Below the pieces are notes generated by a model, which worked only from the letters and a program-made list of their open reading frames with translations, was not told the DNA's origin and searched no databases. A DNA stretch of 64,000 nt from Cyclina sinensis. Taxonomy: Eukaryota > Mollusca > Bivalvia > Venerida > Veneridae. Shown here one piece after another: positions 46,041-58,075 of this stretch. The translations under genes were made by a program, and so were the position numbers. Each line of letters opens with the position of its first letter. Position 1 is the first letter of the stretch. The stretch is from NCBI GenBank assembly GCA_012932295.1, contig JAAONU010000010.1, forward strand, positions 26,719,348 to 26,783,347. The letters are read 5' to 3'.

Positions 46041-47067
46041 TACTCAAGGGATAAAGAAACGCAGGGTAAACTTGAAGATGATAATTGGTAAGACGTCGAG
46101 TATAATGTTTAATATTGTTTGAGTAAAAATGAAGATAAATCTATACAGACCGAAATGCAAAATCAATTATTTCTATCTGGTTAGTGATTTAGGAGTAATT
46201 GAAGAGAATGGAAAGAGATCTCTGTAATCAGAAATCGAAATGGACGGACTGATAATGGGAACTGGCTAGTCAATAACGGGTATGTCCCCATTTCGCTGTC
46301 TCCACAGCCCTGATTCTCCTAGACATGGAGTTCATGAGTGAGTTTATCCTCCTCATTTAGATTTTGGCTCACTTATCTAAGAGAGCTACTCTCAGTTGGG
46401 CCAGAGTAACAGGGGACACTGGCGTCGTCGAACCTGTCTATCCAGTTAGTCCCACAAATGGGATAAGGTTGGGGTTGTATGGCGGCCATGTCAGTAGCCT
46501 GGGTGGATATTGTTGTTAGTGAGAAAGTCGCAACAGATCCTCGATACATGGAGCCGAGCGTTATCCTACTGGAATGTGAGGTTGTTTTGCTGCAATAATA
46601 TGACAACATGGAGTTGCAGGAGCAGTTATATTACCCACTACACGACGTCGACCGTCTGCTCGAAACAAGGTGAAACGGGACTCATCCCTTCAACGTCTAA
46701 CAAGACGTTCTATAGTGCAAACATGGACACCGAAATGTCTGGCAACCTGTATTTGCCTTTGATCTTGGATAATCATCGAAACGGCCTGATCCCTCTGAGC
46801 TTCCGTCAAACGTGTCATTGTTTAATGCTATCAAAATGCTATCAAAATTATCAAAATATCGGAAAATGGTGTGACTCTATGTGTTTTTTTTCCGTTTCAT
46901 GCTTTCTCCGGGTGACATCTTTACGCAATCCAGTTATGCGACATTCTATACAGGACCACGTGCACTGTAACCTGGAGAGCTGCTTCACCAATTTTCATAG
47001 TTTTTGAACAACGCATTCGCAAGATATTGCAAATAATGACACCCTGCGTTTCCTTATCACTTGAGTA
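46041..47067 (-). mobile_element. Internally deleted Tc1-like transposon with both TIRs
   Basis: The left terminus TACTCAAGGGATAAAGAAAC and the right terminus read inward, TACTCAAGTGATAAGGAAAC, are inverted repeats, each continuing into GCAGGGT. TA dinucleotides lie at the tips. The element is about 1.03 kb instead of the usual 1.3-1.7 kb, because parts of the transposase are missing. It is a different family from the copies at 15806 and 23431. Confidence 0.87.
46370..46830 (-). pseudogene. Tc1-like transposase pseudogene 3, internally deleted
   Basis: Reading on the minus strand from about 46823, the N-terminus MTRLTEAQRDQAVSMI is followed by an intact-looking first helix-turn-helix ending ARHFGVHVCTIERLVRR. 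After a stop the sequence jumps directly to DESRFTLFRADGRRRVV, the first catalytic block, so the second DNA-binding half is deleted. Further on TWPPYNPNLIPFVGL stands where WPPYSPDLNPIEHLW is expected, with the catalytic Glu lost and the second Asp block missing. The C-terminal PVSPVTLAQLRVALL is recognisable to about 46370. Deletion, stops and frameshifts make it inactive. The preserved DNA-binding part and TIRs mean it could have been mobilised by an intact relative. Confidence 0.82.
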
Positions 47068-47236
47068 TAGTTGATGAATGTAGCGTGTCTAGACGGGTAA
47101 GACACAACGTCAGATAAAGTTTTTAGGTGAGTCGAATGTCAGTTATAATATCAAAAAAAGTCGGAAAATGAAAACTGTAACGGGGCAAACAAATATAACC
47201 ATTGTAGTATGTAGTTCCTTTCAAAGTTTCAGTGAC

Positions 47237-47274
47237 GTAAGTTTTTTTTTTCTTTTTTTTTTTTTTTTTTTTGG
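47237..47274 (+). repeat. T-rich homopolymer tract
   Basis: About 35 of 38 positions are T. This could be the reverse-strand A-tail of a retroelement, but no body was recognised. Confidence 0.85.
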
Positions 47275-47471
47275 TTTCTCTTTAAACATGATCATTTTAG
47301 TTCCGTTATCGTAGAGGGTAATGCAATTTCACCCCAACGGTGATGTCCGTGTATATTCTAAAATATTAGGTGCTAACTGCGACGAAAAGGGGATAAAATG
47401 ATAAAATGTTTCATTCTCTATTTCTTTACAGGCTGTAACTTATTGTGTCAACATAATCAGTCTATATATTA

Positions 47472-47720
47472 AACAAGAGGTCCGTGATGGACCTAAATTT
47501 GCACCGGGGCTCAAGTGTTAAGTGATATAACTCTGGAACCAATGATTGAATCTGATTGGTACAGGAAAAAGAGGGGTTCTATGTTTTGTAAATGTGTGGT
47601 TGCCATTGTTTTATTCATTTTACCCCGATACAAGAAACAATAAAGTACATGCGGGTGCTTTGTTTCAAGTCTGCAGTAAAACATTTAAAACAATATCATT
47701 AAAACCTGTTGTTTAGATAA
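47472..47720 (-). repeat. Dispersed repeat end (AACAAGAGG terminus)
   Basis: AACAAGAGGTCCGTGATGGA at 47472 is the reverse-complement type of the terminus at 19400-19430 (CCTCTTGTTT). It is followed by AAGTGATATAACTCTGGAAC, typical of the same common molluscan repeat as I remember it. Confidence 0.6.
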
Positions 47721-48232
47721 TTTATTAAATCCTGGCTGTTTAAATGGCTTATTGAATTATTTGGATTTAAATGTTTTTTAAGTTAGGTAGCGGTTTATTA
47801 AATCCTGGCTTAAAATGGCTTATTGAATTATTTGGATTTAAATGTTTTTAAGTTAGGTAGCGGTTTATTAAATCCTGGCTGTTTAAATGGCTTATTGAAT
47901 TATTTGGATTTAAATGTTTTTAAGTTAGGTAGCGGTTTATTAAATCCTGGCTGTTTAAATGGCTTATTGAATTATTTGGATTTAAATGTTTTTTAAGTTA
48001 GGTAGCGGTTTATTAAATCCTGGCTGTTTAAATGGCTTATTGAATTATTTGGATTTAAATGTTTTTAAGTTAGGTAGCGGTTTATTAAATCCTGGCTGTT
48101 TAAATGGCTTATTGAATTATTTGGATTTAAATGTTTTTAAGTTAGGTAGCGGTTTATTAAATCCTGGCTGTTTAAATGGCTTATTGAATTATTTGGATTT
48201 AAATGTTTTTAAGTTAGGTAGCGGTTTTCATT
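47721..48232 (+). repeat. About 72-bp tandem repeat, seven units
   Basis: The unit contains TTTATTAAATCCTGGCTGTT, GGCTTATTGAATTATTTGGA and AAGTTAGGTAGCGG. Periods are 71-73 bp, varying by the length of a T run and one unit missing GTTT. The open frame at 47986-48267 arises because several units are 72 bp, and I do not regard it as coding. Confidence 0.95.
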
Positions 48233-49074
48233 TCCTGGATATAATGTTTCAATATTTTGTAAGATGAGTCGTGTATAATTTGAGCGTGATCAATGCAAAT
48301 ATTCAGCTAAAATGGTGAATCATATTAAATAGTATTCGAGAATGAACATGTTGGCTAAATGTGAAAACACTTATTTTAATAGGTAATCAGACTCCTAAAA
48401 AGTAATACAACATGAACTGAGTAGAGATGATAGAAACAAATTAAATAAGAAAATGTATTTGACATAACAAAACTAATACTAACTTCAACTTCATATTTAA
48501 AAAAATACATTTACAAAGATACACTTTATCCCATAACATGAATTTGACACTTGTTTTGTTTGAATATACATGTATCTTTAAAGCAAATACCAATGTACAG
48601 TAATGACCTATTAAATTACCTTCACCCTATTCGGTTTTAGTTTTTGTTCTTTCTTTCTTTCTCTCTCTTTCTTTTTTCTTATTTATTTATTCGAATTTGA
48701 CTAGATATTATGAATTCGTTAAACATGGTTTGTTCATGAACAAGGTGGGTATTTATGACTTCATTTATCTAGTTTTCGTTACCTCGGTGATATATAATTT
48801 AAATCATATTTACAGACCTGACAAGGCTTACTTCCCTGAGTTACCAGAAATTTACCTAAAGGTAAAAAGCAACAACCACAGAAAATTTTTAGGATAGCTA
48901 TTGCAGACCGAAAATCTGTAAAATTCAGATTATGTCTGAGATTCTATTGCGCTGTTGTAAAAATTTGCATATGTGTATATGTTGCTGTCATTAAAGTTCT
49001 AACAATTCCTGGTGGAGGAGGTTGGCTGTGGAAGTTGCGATAGCAAGGCCATCAATGATATTGTTTCATCAATG
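48233..49074. other. Intergenic with repeat H relic
   Basis: The segment 48285-48350 resembles parts of repeat H. A CTTT-rich stretch lies at about 48645-48690. No gene was recognised. Confidence 0.4.
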
Positions 49075-49565
49075 TTTAGTGTCAGTTAAACGTTGAGCCT
49101 AAATGGTTCGTGCCGTTATTTAAGCAGAGACTAATTGACTGTTTTATACAAGACTGGAACAGTGATTTGCACGATAATAATGTTTTAATTGTATATAAGA
49201 ATTTGAAATGTACGTTCCAATATGAGGCTTATTTGAACAACATGAGAAATAAGACTTACAGAAACCACATTACAAAGTTCAGAATATGTGCACATAAACT
49301 GAGAATAGAAAGCGGTAGATACGGACTTAACAGAATTGATAGAAATCAAAGACGATGTGAAATATGTCAAAATGGTGACATAGAAGATGAATTTCATTTT
49401 ATACTTATATGTGATCGTTACAAAAATATGAGAAAACGTTATATTGATGAACTGTATTATCAAAGACCTAGTATGTATAAATTCATGCAGTTACTTAACA
49501 CGACTGATGTTACCGTGCTAAATAAATTAGCGTGTTTTATAGATTGTGCGTTGAAAAATGCGTAA
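49075..49565 (+). pseudogene. Non-LTR retrotransposon ORF, C-terminal fragment
   Basis: A 151-codon open frame (from ATG at 49110; similarity may begin slightly upstream) matches the C-terminal, post-RT domain of molluscan LINE proteins as I remember them. Visible signatures are FRICAHKLRIESGRYG, then a zinc-knuckle-like arrangement RRCEICQNGDIEDEFHFILICDRY (C-x2-C, H-x4-C), and RPSMYKFMQLLN near the end. It terminates at 49563-49565. This domain is thought to help bind the element RNA or target. The endonuclease and RT are missing, so it is a 5'-truncated, inactive copy, but this part has no stop or frameshift and may be young. Confidence 0.8.
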
Positions 49566-49940
49566 TAACCTGTGACAGTAATCATAAATGTATTTTTCAA
49601 ATTATTTTAAATTCTTGAGTATTGTCTGTTTGCATTGAAAATTCGATATTGCATTTATGGAGACAAAATATCGGAACCTGTTGAATATACTGTTTAGCAA
49701 CTTAGCATTTTTATCATTATACTCTATATATTTAATCTGTCAGTAATTTAAATTCCATACATTGATCGTTATCATACACATATGCCTTCTTGTATATTTG
49801 TGTATTATTGCTATTTGTTTTCATTTCAGGATTTTTATGAACCTTGATAAAATTGTAATCGTATATTCTTGTGTAGATGAGGAGTTATTTTGCTCAAATC
49901 TTAATAAACTTCTTGTTCTTCTTGTTCTTCTTGTTCTATT
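49566..49940 (+). mobile_element. 3' UTR and tail of the LINE fragment
   Basis: The sequence after the stop ends with AATAAA at 49903-49908, directly followed by CTTCTTGTTCTTCTTGTTCT, a short tandem tail. This places the 3' end of the element near 49940. Confidence 0.65.
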
Positions 49941-51189
49941 ATTTACATATAGGAAGTGCAACTTCCCAAAATGAGCCACAAACAGTATGTCAATTTACTT
50001 ATTGAATGTTATGCTAATTTGTGTATCATTTATAATTAATTATTCACAGATATGGTTCTCTCATACTCAGCTCAACACTGACTCCACTCTTAGTAAAGCT
50101 ATCTCTATGGTAATATTTCTATGAACTACTAGTAAAAGATACTAGTTAGAAAGCTGTTTCGTAAAAGACAAAAACCCAGAACTGTCTGTTTGCCCCAGTG
50201 TATATACCCTTCCCTCCAAAAAGGGGTGTAGTATCATTAGTCTGTCATTTCCTTCCTCATAAGGAGTGTAGCATAATATATCGCACAAAAGACGTACCAA
50301 GTTTAATGAGTTGGGGAAGGCAGAATGAAGGTTACAAATAAACAGACAAATAAATAAAGGAAGATACAGAAAGCATTCCATTCCATAAAATTATTAGCTT
50401 TCAGTATTTTGAAGTAAGAATCATTTGACAATTGACTTTATGTGGTAAAAGTGAATATGGAATAATAAAAAATACCACTTATTTTTTCTCTTGAAAGACA
50501 ACAAAAAAGCTCCAAACTTTCAACTTCAATACATTCATATATTCACTGTCGTCGAGTAAAGTTCGTCATTATAATAATCCTTTAATCTTTTGGCCCAGTC
50601 GTAAATGAAATTACACTTGTAATGCAAAAATGTCTCCGTTTTCAATTAGATTTGTATTCATCTTGTTCATCTTGAGCGCTTGAATAAATAAAACACAATT
50701 ACAAAGAACGAGTGCGACGGATGACAAATTGAGGATTGGTCTAAAGGAAACTGAACTTTTTATACGTGTTCAAGACAGCTCTTTGAAAATCTTCGACTTT
50801 CAAATAGACACTAATGATGATGTACACTATACTGATACAAGGAAACCCTCTAAAGAAATAACCATTAAGCAATAATGCAACGTTAGAGCGAAGACAATTG
50901 TTTGGGTTATCAAGTACACATTATAAAGCATAGATAACTATTTTCCTTAAATCAACAGTATGGGACGCAGGAAACGAATACTGCAGACATCTTTTAACGG
51001 TGGGTGGGGGTATGTCACTGGTGTTTGCGAACGATCGCCTACTGCTTAACATAAACTAAGATTCTATTGTCCGCAAGTACGTTTTACTTTCTTAAGAAAA
51101 TTTATTTCAGATATATTCTTCTGACGGACATTTTGCCTAATACAAAAATTATAGTTTTCATGAAATATCTGCTTACTAATGAGGTTTTT
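49941..51189. other. Intergenic with a SINE B fragment
   Basis: GAAGATACAGAAAGCATTCC at 50359-50378 matches the internal part of SINE family B in the minus orientation. No head or body surrounds it. Nothing else was recognised. Confidence 0.45.
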
Positions 51190-52090
51190 TTATTTATCTT
51201 ATTTTCCTCTACGTCATATCTAAACAATGAGTTCTTTGTATTCAGGCGGCAGTCAAGGCACTATCAGATCAAATTTAACGTATATATAAGCACATGCGCA
51301 CGTCCTGTTATTGTTCGTGATAAACCTTAAATGTGGCTGTTAAAAAAGATATTATTTATGCAAAAAATAATGTAACAATATATTTTGATCAGGAATAACT
51401 CATTTCATGTTTTTGATGAAGGACCATTAATGAAATGCAAAATATTATAAAAAAATAAGGACAAACTGTAAATGTGTGTTAAAATTTTACTTTATAACAC
51501 ATACTTTTTTACTCTAAAATTACTTCACATGTGCTTCGACTGGTTGGACGAAGAATTCTTGCAACGATTTGAAAACTTGGTACAACCCCTAACGGTAAGT
51601 AAAGTGATTTGTATTTATTTTGTAAAAGAAATGGTTTAACTTGTCTGAGCAGTATTTACCGGTATGAATTGTAAACTCCCTCAGCGCATGATGAGTGTAA
51701 ATAAAATTGTACAAAGCGGCCAATATGAATCGATGAGAGTTTTTTAGCCTGGTAAATATGGTTTGTTCGGGGGGATGCCCGATATTATGAAAGAAAAATG
51801 GTCAACTTTAAACGCATCTGAAAAAAATGAAAACTCTTAAGAAAGCCTTTTTTACTCAAATTTGCACAATATACCCCCAAGAGATTCAATAATCACCTCT
51901 GTCCGTTGAAGTTAACAATTTACTTCAAATTTTGTAGCTTCACATAAATTAATTAATATGATTTATTTGTTTAATTTGATAAAGGCCATGGTCAGTTCAA
52001 AAGAGTTCTGACGTAGGTTGATGGATTTCCGTGTCAGTTCGTCTGTTTGGGATTTTATTCATAAAAATGATTTTTTTTATTTATGATTAT
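51190..52090 (+). repeat. Dispersed repeat G, copy 1
   Basis: Direct-orientation similarity to 57445-57945. Shared blocks are CTACGTCATA, TTTGTATTCAGGCGG, GTCAAGGCAC, AAAGCCTTTTTTACTCA, TTGCACAATATAC and AGAGATTCAATA. They occur in the same order with different spacing. Confidence 0.75.
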
Positions 52091-52439
52091 GATTAATGAT
52101 TAATGAAATGTTAAATATGCATTGTTTATTCCACTATTTGTGTACCTTCTAGTAGGAAAAGTGAGACAAAAGGTATACAGAAGTAATTTCAAAACAGTCT
52201 ATTATCTGAGAGTGAACAAAAATCTTCAAAAATGTTAAATTTGTCCACATTGTTGATTATCTCGTTTACGTTGATAACATCCCCTCATAATGAACTGAGT
52301 TTGGTAAATTCGTGCCATGTTTATAATCATCTTTCGTTTCTTTTCAACATTCTTGCAACTTCCACGGTCCTAGGATAGTAAATTTCGTAGAAAAATGTTT
52401 TATAATACCTTAATACGAGTTAAACTTCATTGGTAACGC

Positions 52440-52640
52440 CGTATACAGCTTTTGCTGTATATAGCTCCCGGGGAGCTTTATCTGTTGCGCCGTAACGGAT
52501 ATAGCAAAACGGAGAGCTATATCCGTGCTGGTTGCAGTGAATATAGTTCTCAACAAAGTGGAGATGTATACGTCAAGGTACTCCATTTTGACGGATACAG
52601 CTCCCCATGGCCGATCAAGAAACTAGAGGCGTAAGATAAA
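52440..52640 (+). repeat. Repeat K, three consecutive hairpins
   Basis: Three perfect hairpins lie side by side. TATACAGC/GCTGTATA is at 52442-52461 (loop TTTT). AGCTCCC/GGGAGCT is at 52463-52477 around a single G. CGGATATAGC/GCTATATCCG is at 52496-52525 (10-nt loop). A diverged copy is at 53375-53430. The 60-codon open frame at 52452-52634 covers the cluster but has no known domain. Confidence 0.8.
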
Positions 52641-52939
52641 CATTTACCCATATATTTTTCATGTATATCACACCCAATAGTTAATATTAACTATGTAGTG
52701 TTCAGTTAAGTATTAAGTATGTTTGTTCTGTTTTAGCAATAAACTCCTTCTTCTCCTTATCATCATCTCAATTTGATTTACCATCCAATTCTTATATAAG
52801 GGTTATTCAAAATGTAAAGTGGCTCTTATTTTGGGTCAGTCATGTTGAAATTAAGTTCACTTGCGTCGGATTCGTCTCGGCCTGGCTTACTGTGTCTGAA
52901 GAGCACAACATCAAGTTTGTTTCCTCAATTTTGGATTGT

Positions 52940-53245
52940 GATTAATAATGATGATGTTGATAATTAAAAACAGCTTAAATGTAGATGATTATTGTGATGA
53001 CGATGGTTACGATGATAATAACTATTACGCGTATGATCTTTAACATCTGATAATTTTGATGATGAAAATGATGATAATCATGAAGACGAAAATGGCAATG
53101 ATGTTATTTTTTTGTGATAGTAATGATGACGAGAACAATTTATATAATGGTTACTTTGTCAATGATGATGATGACTACATGTAACAGCATGATGATGATA
53201 ATAATGATGATGATGATGATTATCACGTTAATGATGATAAGAGTT
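52940..53245 (+). repeat. GAT/ATGATG-rich degenerate microsatellite
   Basis: Imperfect runs of GATGAT and AATGATGATGATG across 300 bp, purest near 53160-53220. Confidence 0.85.
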
Positions 53246-53374
53246 TTTAGGTTGACAGCCGACATTGTTTTATCTGTGACCAACTTGTTGTAAATCAGGT
53301 TAGTCAGTCACTTCATGATGGGAAGTTCTTTTCTTCAAAGCAATATCATTTTTGAAACTGATGTATGTCAATGA

Positions 53375-53790
53375 CGTATAAACCTCCCGGGAGCTTTATT
53401 CGTTGACACATAACAAATACAGCTCTCAGGGAGCATGACCGGTTCAATTAAACTTCCTGGTCACACAGTTAACCGTGGGAACATATTCATTTCGATTATG
53501 TTAAACATTTTTTCAATGAACCAAAAAGCAACGCGTGTTTCAAGTACTTTAGTAATACCTCTGCATAATTTGTAAACGTTCATAGCCAATTAGGCCTAAC
53601 TTGCTTCATTTGAGAGAAACACAGGCTTCATTTCTTTTCTCTTCGAGAACAACTGAATTTGATCTGCATGCATCGTCTTTATCAGAAAAAAAAATTATGA
53701 TGGTTTACAATATAAAAATGGTATAAAACTTTAAGAAGCATTATTTTATCTTTTACCAACCTTAATATTTACAAGAGTATGTAAAAGTTC
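53375..53790 (+). repeat. Repeat K copy 2 joined to dispersed repeat D copy 2
   Basis: 53375-53430 is a decayed copy of the hairpin cluster at 52440 (CTCCCGGGAGCTTTAT retained). 53435-53790 matches dispersed repeat D at 11963-13060, lacking the tRNA-like gene and the 441-bp element. Confidence 0.7.
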
Positions 53791-53809
53791 AGTACTGTTA
53801 AAATTTGAG

Positions 53810-54800
53810 CGTGTTTTCAGTGTAAGTGTTCTGTTAAACATTGAGCGTCTTGTCAGTATAAGGGTACTTTTAAACCTTGAGCGTGTTGTCAGTAAAAGGG
53901 AACTGTTTAACCTTGAGCGTGTTGTCAGTATCAGTGTACTGTTAAACCTTGAGAGTGTTGTCAGTATAAGGGTACTGTTTAACTCTGAGCGTGTTGTCAG
54001 TATAAGGCTACTGTTAAATCTTGAGCGTCTTGTCAGTATAAGGGTACTGTTTAACCTTGAGCGTCTTGTCAGTATAAAGATATATATGTTTTACTTTGAG
54101 CGTGTTGTCAGTGTAAGTGTTTTGTTAAACCTTGAGCGTCTTGTCAGTATAAAGGTTTATGTTTTACTTTGAGCGTGTTATCAGTATAAGGCTACTGTTA
54201 AATCTTGAGCGTCTTGTCAGTATAAGGGTACTGTTAAACCTTGAGCGTCTTGTCAGTATAAGGGTACTGTTAAACCTTGAGCGTCTTGTTAGTTTAAGGG
54301 TACTGTTAAACCTTGAGCGTCTTGTCAGTATAAGGGTACTGTTAAACCTTGAGCGTCTTGTCAGTATAAGGGTACTGTTAAACCTTGAGCGTCTTGTCAG
54401 TATAAGGGTACTGTTAAACCTTGAGCGTCTTGTCAGTATAAGTGTACTGTTAAACCTTGAGCCTCTTGTCAGTATAAGTGTACTGTTAAACCTTGAGAGT
54501 GTTGTCAGTATAAGGGTACTGTTAAACCTTGAGCGTCTTGTCAGTATAAGGGTACTGTTAAACCTTGAGCGTCTTGTCAGTATAAGGGTACTGTTAAACC
54601 TTGAGAGTGTTGTCAGTATAAGTGTACTGTTAAACCTTGAGCGTCTTGTCAGTATAAGGGTATTGTTATACCTTGAACATGTTGTCAGTATAGGGGTACT
54701 GTTAAACATTGAGTGTGTTGTCAGTATTAGGGTACTATTATACCTTGAGTATGTTGTCAATATAAGGGTACTGTTTAACATTGAGTGTGTTGTGGGTATA
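53810..54800 (+). repeat. 36-bp tandem array, about 27 units
   Basis: The unit contains TTGAGCGTCTTGTCAGTATA and AGGGTACTGTTAAACC. The array is most regular from 54200 to 54660. Since 36 is 12 codons, frames are open on both strands (219 and 205 codons, plus strand reading NLERLVSIRVLL repeats). The equal openness on both strands and the lack of flanking gene structure argue against coding. Confidence 0.95.
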
Positions 54801-55515
54801 CCTTTAAAAAATATTTAATTTCCTTATATACATATATATAAAACACAACTGATCGAGAGATATTATATTTTACACCACGATAGGCATATTTTTACGTTTG
54901 ATGTTTTCTACATTTTCCATTCATAGTGTGTATTTTGGCATTTTAAACTGATTTTTTTAAAATCAGTTTCCAAACATTATAGATTTGGCTATTTCAAAAC
55001 AAATATGAAAACAGACATCTTTTTTCAAACATTTCAACACCAGCGGTGCATCATTTTTTAACTACTTACTCTCTTTTCATTAGTTGTACCTCTGAAGGCA
55101 AACAACTTTTTTTTTCTGGCAGACCTAGTGTGATATATTATTATGAACTGAAAATGCCGAGAAATATCGTGTTATGTTCTCAGAGTAAAAAAGATGCTGC
55201 CTTAATAGGAAACACAGAGTGATATTCTACTAAGTTTAAGCTTATTTGACAAATGTAAATTTATATATTTGTTTTATATAATATCATTTATTTCTAAATA
55301 GAGACAGACTATCAACACGCATTAAAATGGATGTCACTGAGGAAGTCATGTAATAAACGTTCTTATTTATTTCAAACATGTAATCTCCCTTTGAAAGTTT
55401 GTTTAAATGCAAGAAACTTATTTATTAGGCATATAACTTGAGACAGCTTATTGCGTAATACTATGTTTTATAAATTTATTCTCTCCCTTTAACTGTTACT
55501 ATCATAAAAGGTGAG
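54801..55515. other. Intergenic
   Basis: AT-rich sequence with no recognised content. Confidence 0.45.
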
Positions 55516-55519
55516 CCGA

Positions 55520-56147
55520 ACGTAATGTCGTTGAGAAACTCAAGTATAGCATTTTCAAATTATACACTGTGATTATGTAGTAATGTCGTTGAGAAACTCA
55601 AGTATAACATTTTCAAATTATACACTGTGATAATGTCGTAATGTCGTTGAAAAACTCAAGTAAAGCATTGTCAAATTATACACTGTGATAATGTAGTAAT
55701 GTCGTTGAGAAACTCAAGTATAGCATTTTCAAATCATACACTGTGATAATGCAGTAATGTCGTTGAGAAACTCAAGTATAGCATTGTCAAATCATATACT
55801 GTGATAATGCAGTAATGTCGTTGAGAAACTCAAGTATAACATTTTTAAATTATACACTGTGATAATGTAGTATTCCATGCATATTTGTTTGTGTGTCGTT
55901 GAAAGACTCAAGTATAGCATTGTCAAATCATACACTGTGATAATGCAGTATTTTCGTTGAAAAACTCAAGTATAGCATTTTCAAATCATACACTGTGATA
56001 ATGCAGTATTGTCGTTGAAAAACTCAAGTATAGCATTTTCAAATCATACACTGTGATAATGCAGTATTGTCGTTGAAAAACTCAAGTATAGCATTTTCAA
56101 ATCATACACTGTGATAATGCAGTATTCCATGCATATTAGTTTGTGTG
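55520..56147 (+). repeat. 58-bp tandem array, ten units in two blocks
   Basis: The unit contains TAATGTCGTTGAGAAACTCA and ACACTGTGATAATG. After the sixth and after the tenth unit the same extra segment, TATTCCATGCATATTTGTTT (one variant base), follows, which indicates duplication of a multi-unit block. Confidence 0.93.
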
Positions 56148-57444
56148 TTGATAAAAAATAAAACAACGCATCAATAAACTTGGAAAATCAAATATGAGCT
56201 AGAAGCTTGTCTTTATCTTCCTTACATTCCTTTCTTCACCAGTATACTGATTACCTACAATAGGCTTCAAGGACCAGTTTCATTTTATTCATTTAACAGC
56301 CCCAACTGAGATATACAATATGCACGCCTTTTGTGTATTACCTCTGTAATTTTTATCTGACAAAACTGATAACATATACCTTCGTGATGTAAGTTTTATT
56401 TGTTCTCTTAATTTGCTACAAGTTAATTATTAACATTTCGAAAAACAATGTCATGTCCATAAGACAGGCCGTTTTCTATTTGACATTAAGTGAAGAAATA
56501 ATCTGCTTTTCTTTTTCTCTTCCTAATCTAATTTTAAATTATTCAGAACTATTTCTAATCATGAGATTTTACAAAACAGCAAAAATAGTTTATTAGCAAT
56601 TTCGACATATACATATCTTTGGCAAATGAACAGAAATCAAAATATGTATAAATAGGCTTAATTTCTTAAAGAATATCAAACTTAGCACAGGTATTGTTTA
56701 AGCTATTGGCGTATTGTATGGTGAACACTTAATCTGATCGTCTTTAAATCATCCCACAAGATTGGCCTGATCCGCAGCTTAAACTGTCGATAAGATCTCA
56801 TTGACAAAGTATTGAATGAGACAAAGCTCTTACTCCGTAATATAATATGCATAAGAATGATAACTTCAGACGATAATGAACTTTATTATAACGCTTTAAA
56901 GGTTACAACTTGGAGATTAATTCAATTACACAAATTGATGAATAGTGGAAACCCGTAAAAAGAAGAAAAAAAGTAAAAAAAGTCTCTATGACAGATATGT
57001 TTACATATTTTTATTCTGCTAATATTCATGACGTTAAAATTAAATTCTACTAGTTCTGAACTTCAAAATGACATGTTCAGTATTGTTTTTGGATCAGGGC
57101 CAAACTAAATCATTGGGAACATCAAACAATCCCTGAAACTACCATGAGCTAATTAGTATTTCTGTATACTGATTTTAACTTTTGCAATCCCATGTTTTGT
57201 CTTATAGATGAATACCTTTTAAGTCGTTTCAAAACACTAAGGGAAGAATTTTTTAACCGATATTATACGCTTGTTAAAATTACATGCTTTTCAAATTGCA
57301 GATCATATAGATAAAGTACAAATAATGGGTTTAAACAAGAAAGGTGTCACAGACACGAATGCCCCCGAAACATTGCAGTATATCCACTTATTAATAAGGA
57401 AGTTATGGCCATTGTTAAAGTTTTTGTGTTTTGGACAATTGGAT
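56148..57444. other. Intergenic
   Basis: AT-rich sequence with no recognised content. Confidence 0.45.
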
Positions 57445-57945
57445 CTCTTTATTTTATTTTTCCACTACGTCATAGCACAACAATGCGTTTTTTGTATTCA
57501 GGCGGTCGTCAAGGCACATAGAAGATCAAAAATGCGCCAGAAAGGACCGTTTTAAGGATAAAATTTCGGTAATGTTCCCGCCCCCCCCCCCCCGACCCCC
57601 AATAAGAGGAGGTACAAACCTCCCGTACCCACTACCTTCGCCGCCTTGATCCTAAATCACAGGCGCTGCCCCTGAAACCTCGATATTTATAAAAGAAAAG
57701 GGCTAACTTTATACGTATATGAAAACAATGAAAGGCTTGACAAAGCCTTTTTTACTCAGTTTTGCACAATATACTCCTTAGAGATTCAATATTTGACGTA
57801 GACAACTTCCTTCAACGTCTGTTATATGATTGTTTTGCTTAAGTTGATAAAGACGATAGTTAGTTGCAAAGAATTGTGACATATCTTCACAGATTTCCTG
57901 TAGGTTTGTCAGTTTTGGATTTCATTCATTAAAAGATGTATTTTT
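57445..57945 (+). repeat. Dispersed repeat G, copy 2
   Basis: Partner of 51190-52090. A C-rich tract at about 57579-57600 and a segment resembling other dispersed repeats lie between the two conserved parts, which may be an insertion. Confidence 0.75.
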
Positions 57946-58004
57946 TACTAATATATCACCACCCTTGTCGGACTGTCTGAATGGCAGTTACGTGTTCCAA
58001 GAAT

Positions 58005-58075
58005 ACAGAAAAGACCAGAACAGAACTTTATTAGGTTTCAAAAATACACAGATATATCAGTTTGAATGAAGACGA
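58005..58075 (-). mobile_element. Probable non-LTR retrotransposon 3' end
   Basis: On the minus strand, TAATAAAGTTCTGTTCTGGT is a polyadenylation-like AATAAA followed by TTCTG repeats. The same arrangement is seen at 63735-63780. No coding part is recognisable next to it. Confidence 0.45.

Noticed and set aside
52452..52634. 60-codon frame
   Set aside because: Covers a cluster of perfect hairpins; composition is explained by the palindromes.
54159..54818. 219-codon frame of NLERLVSIRVLL repeats, superficially like a leucine-rich repeat protein
   Set aside because: A 36-bp tandem array open on both strands; no flanking coding sequence.
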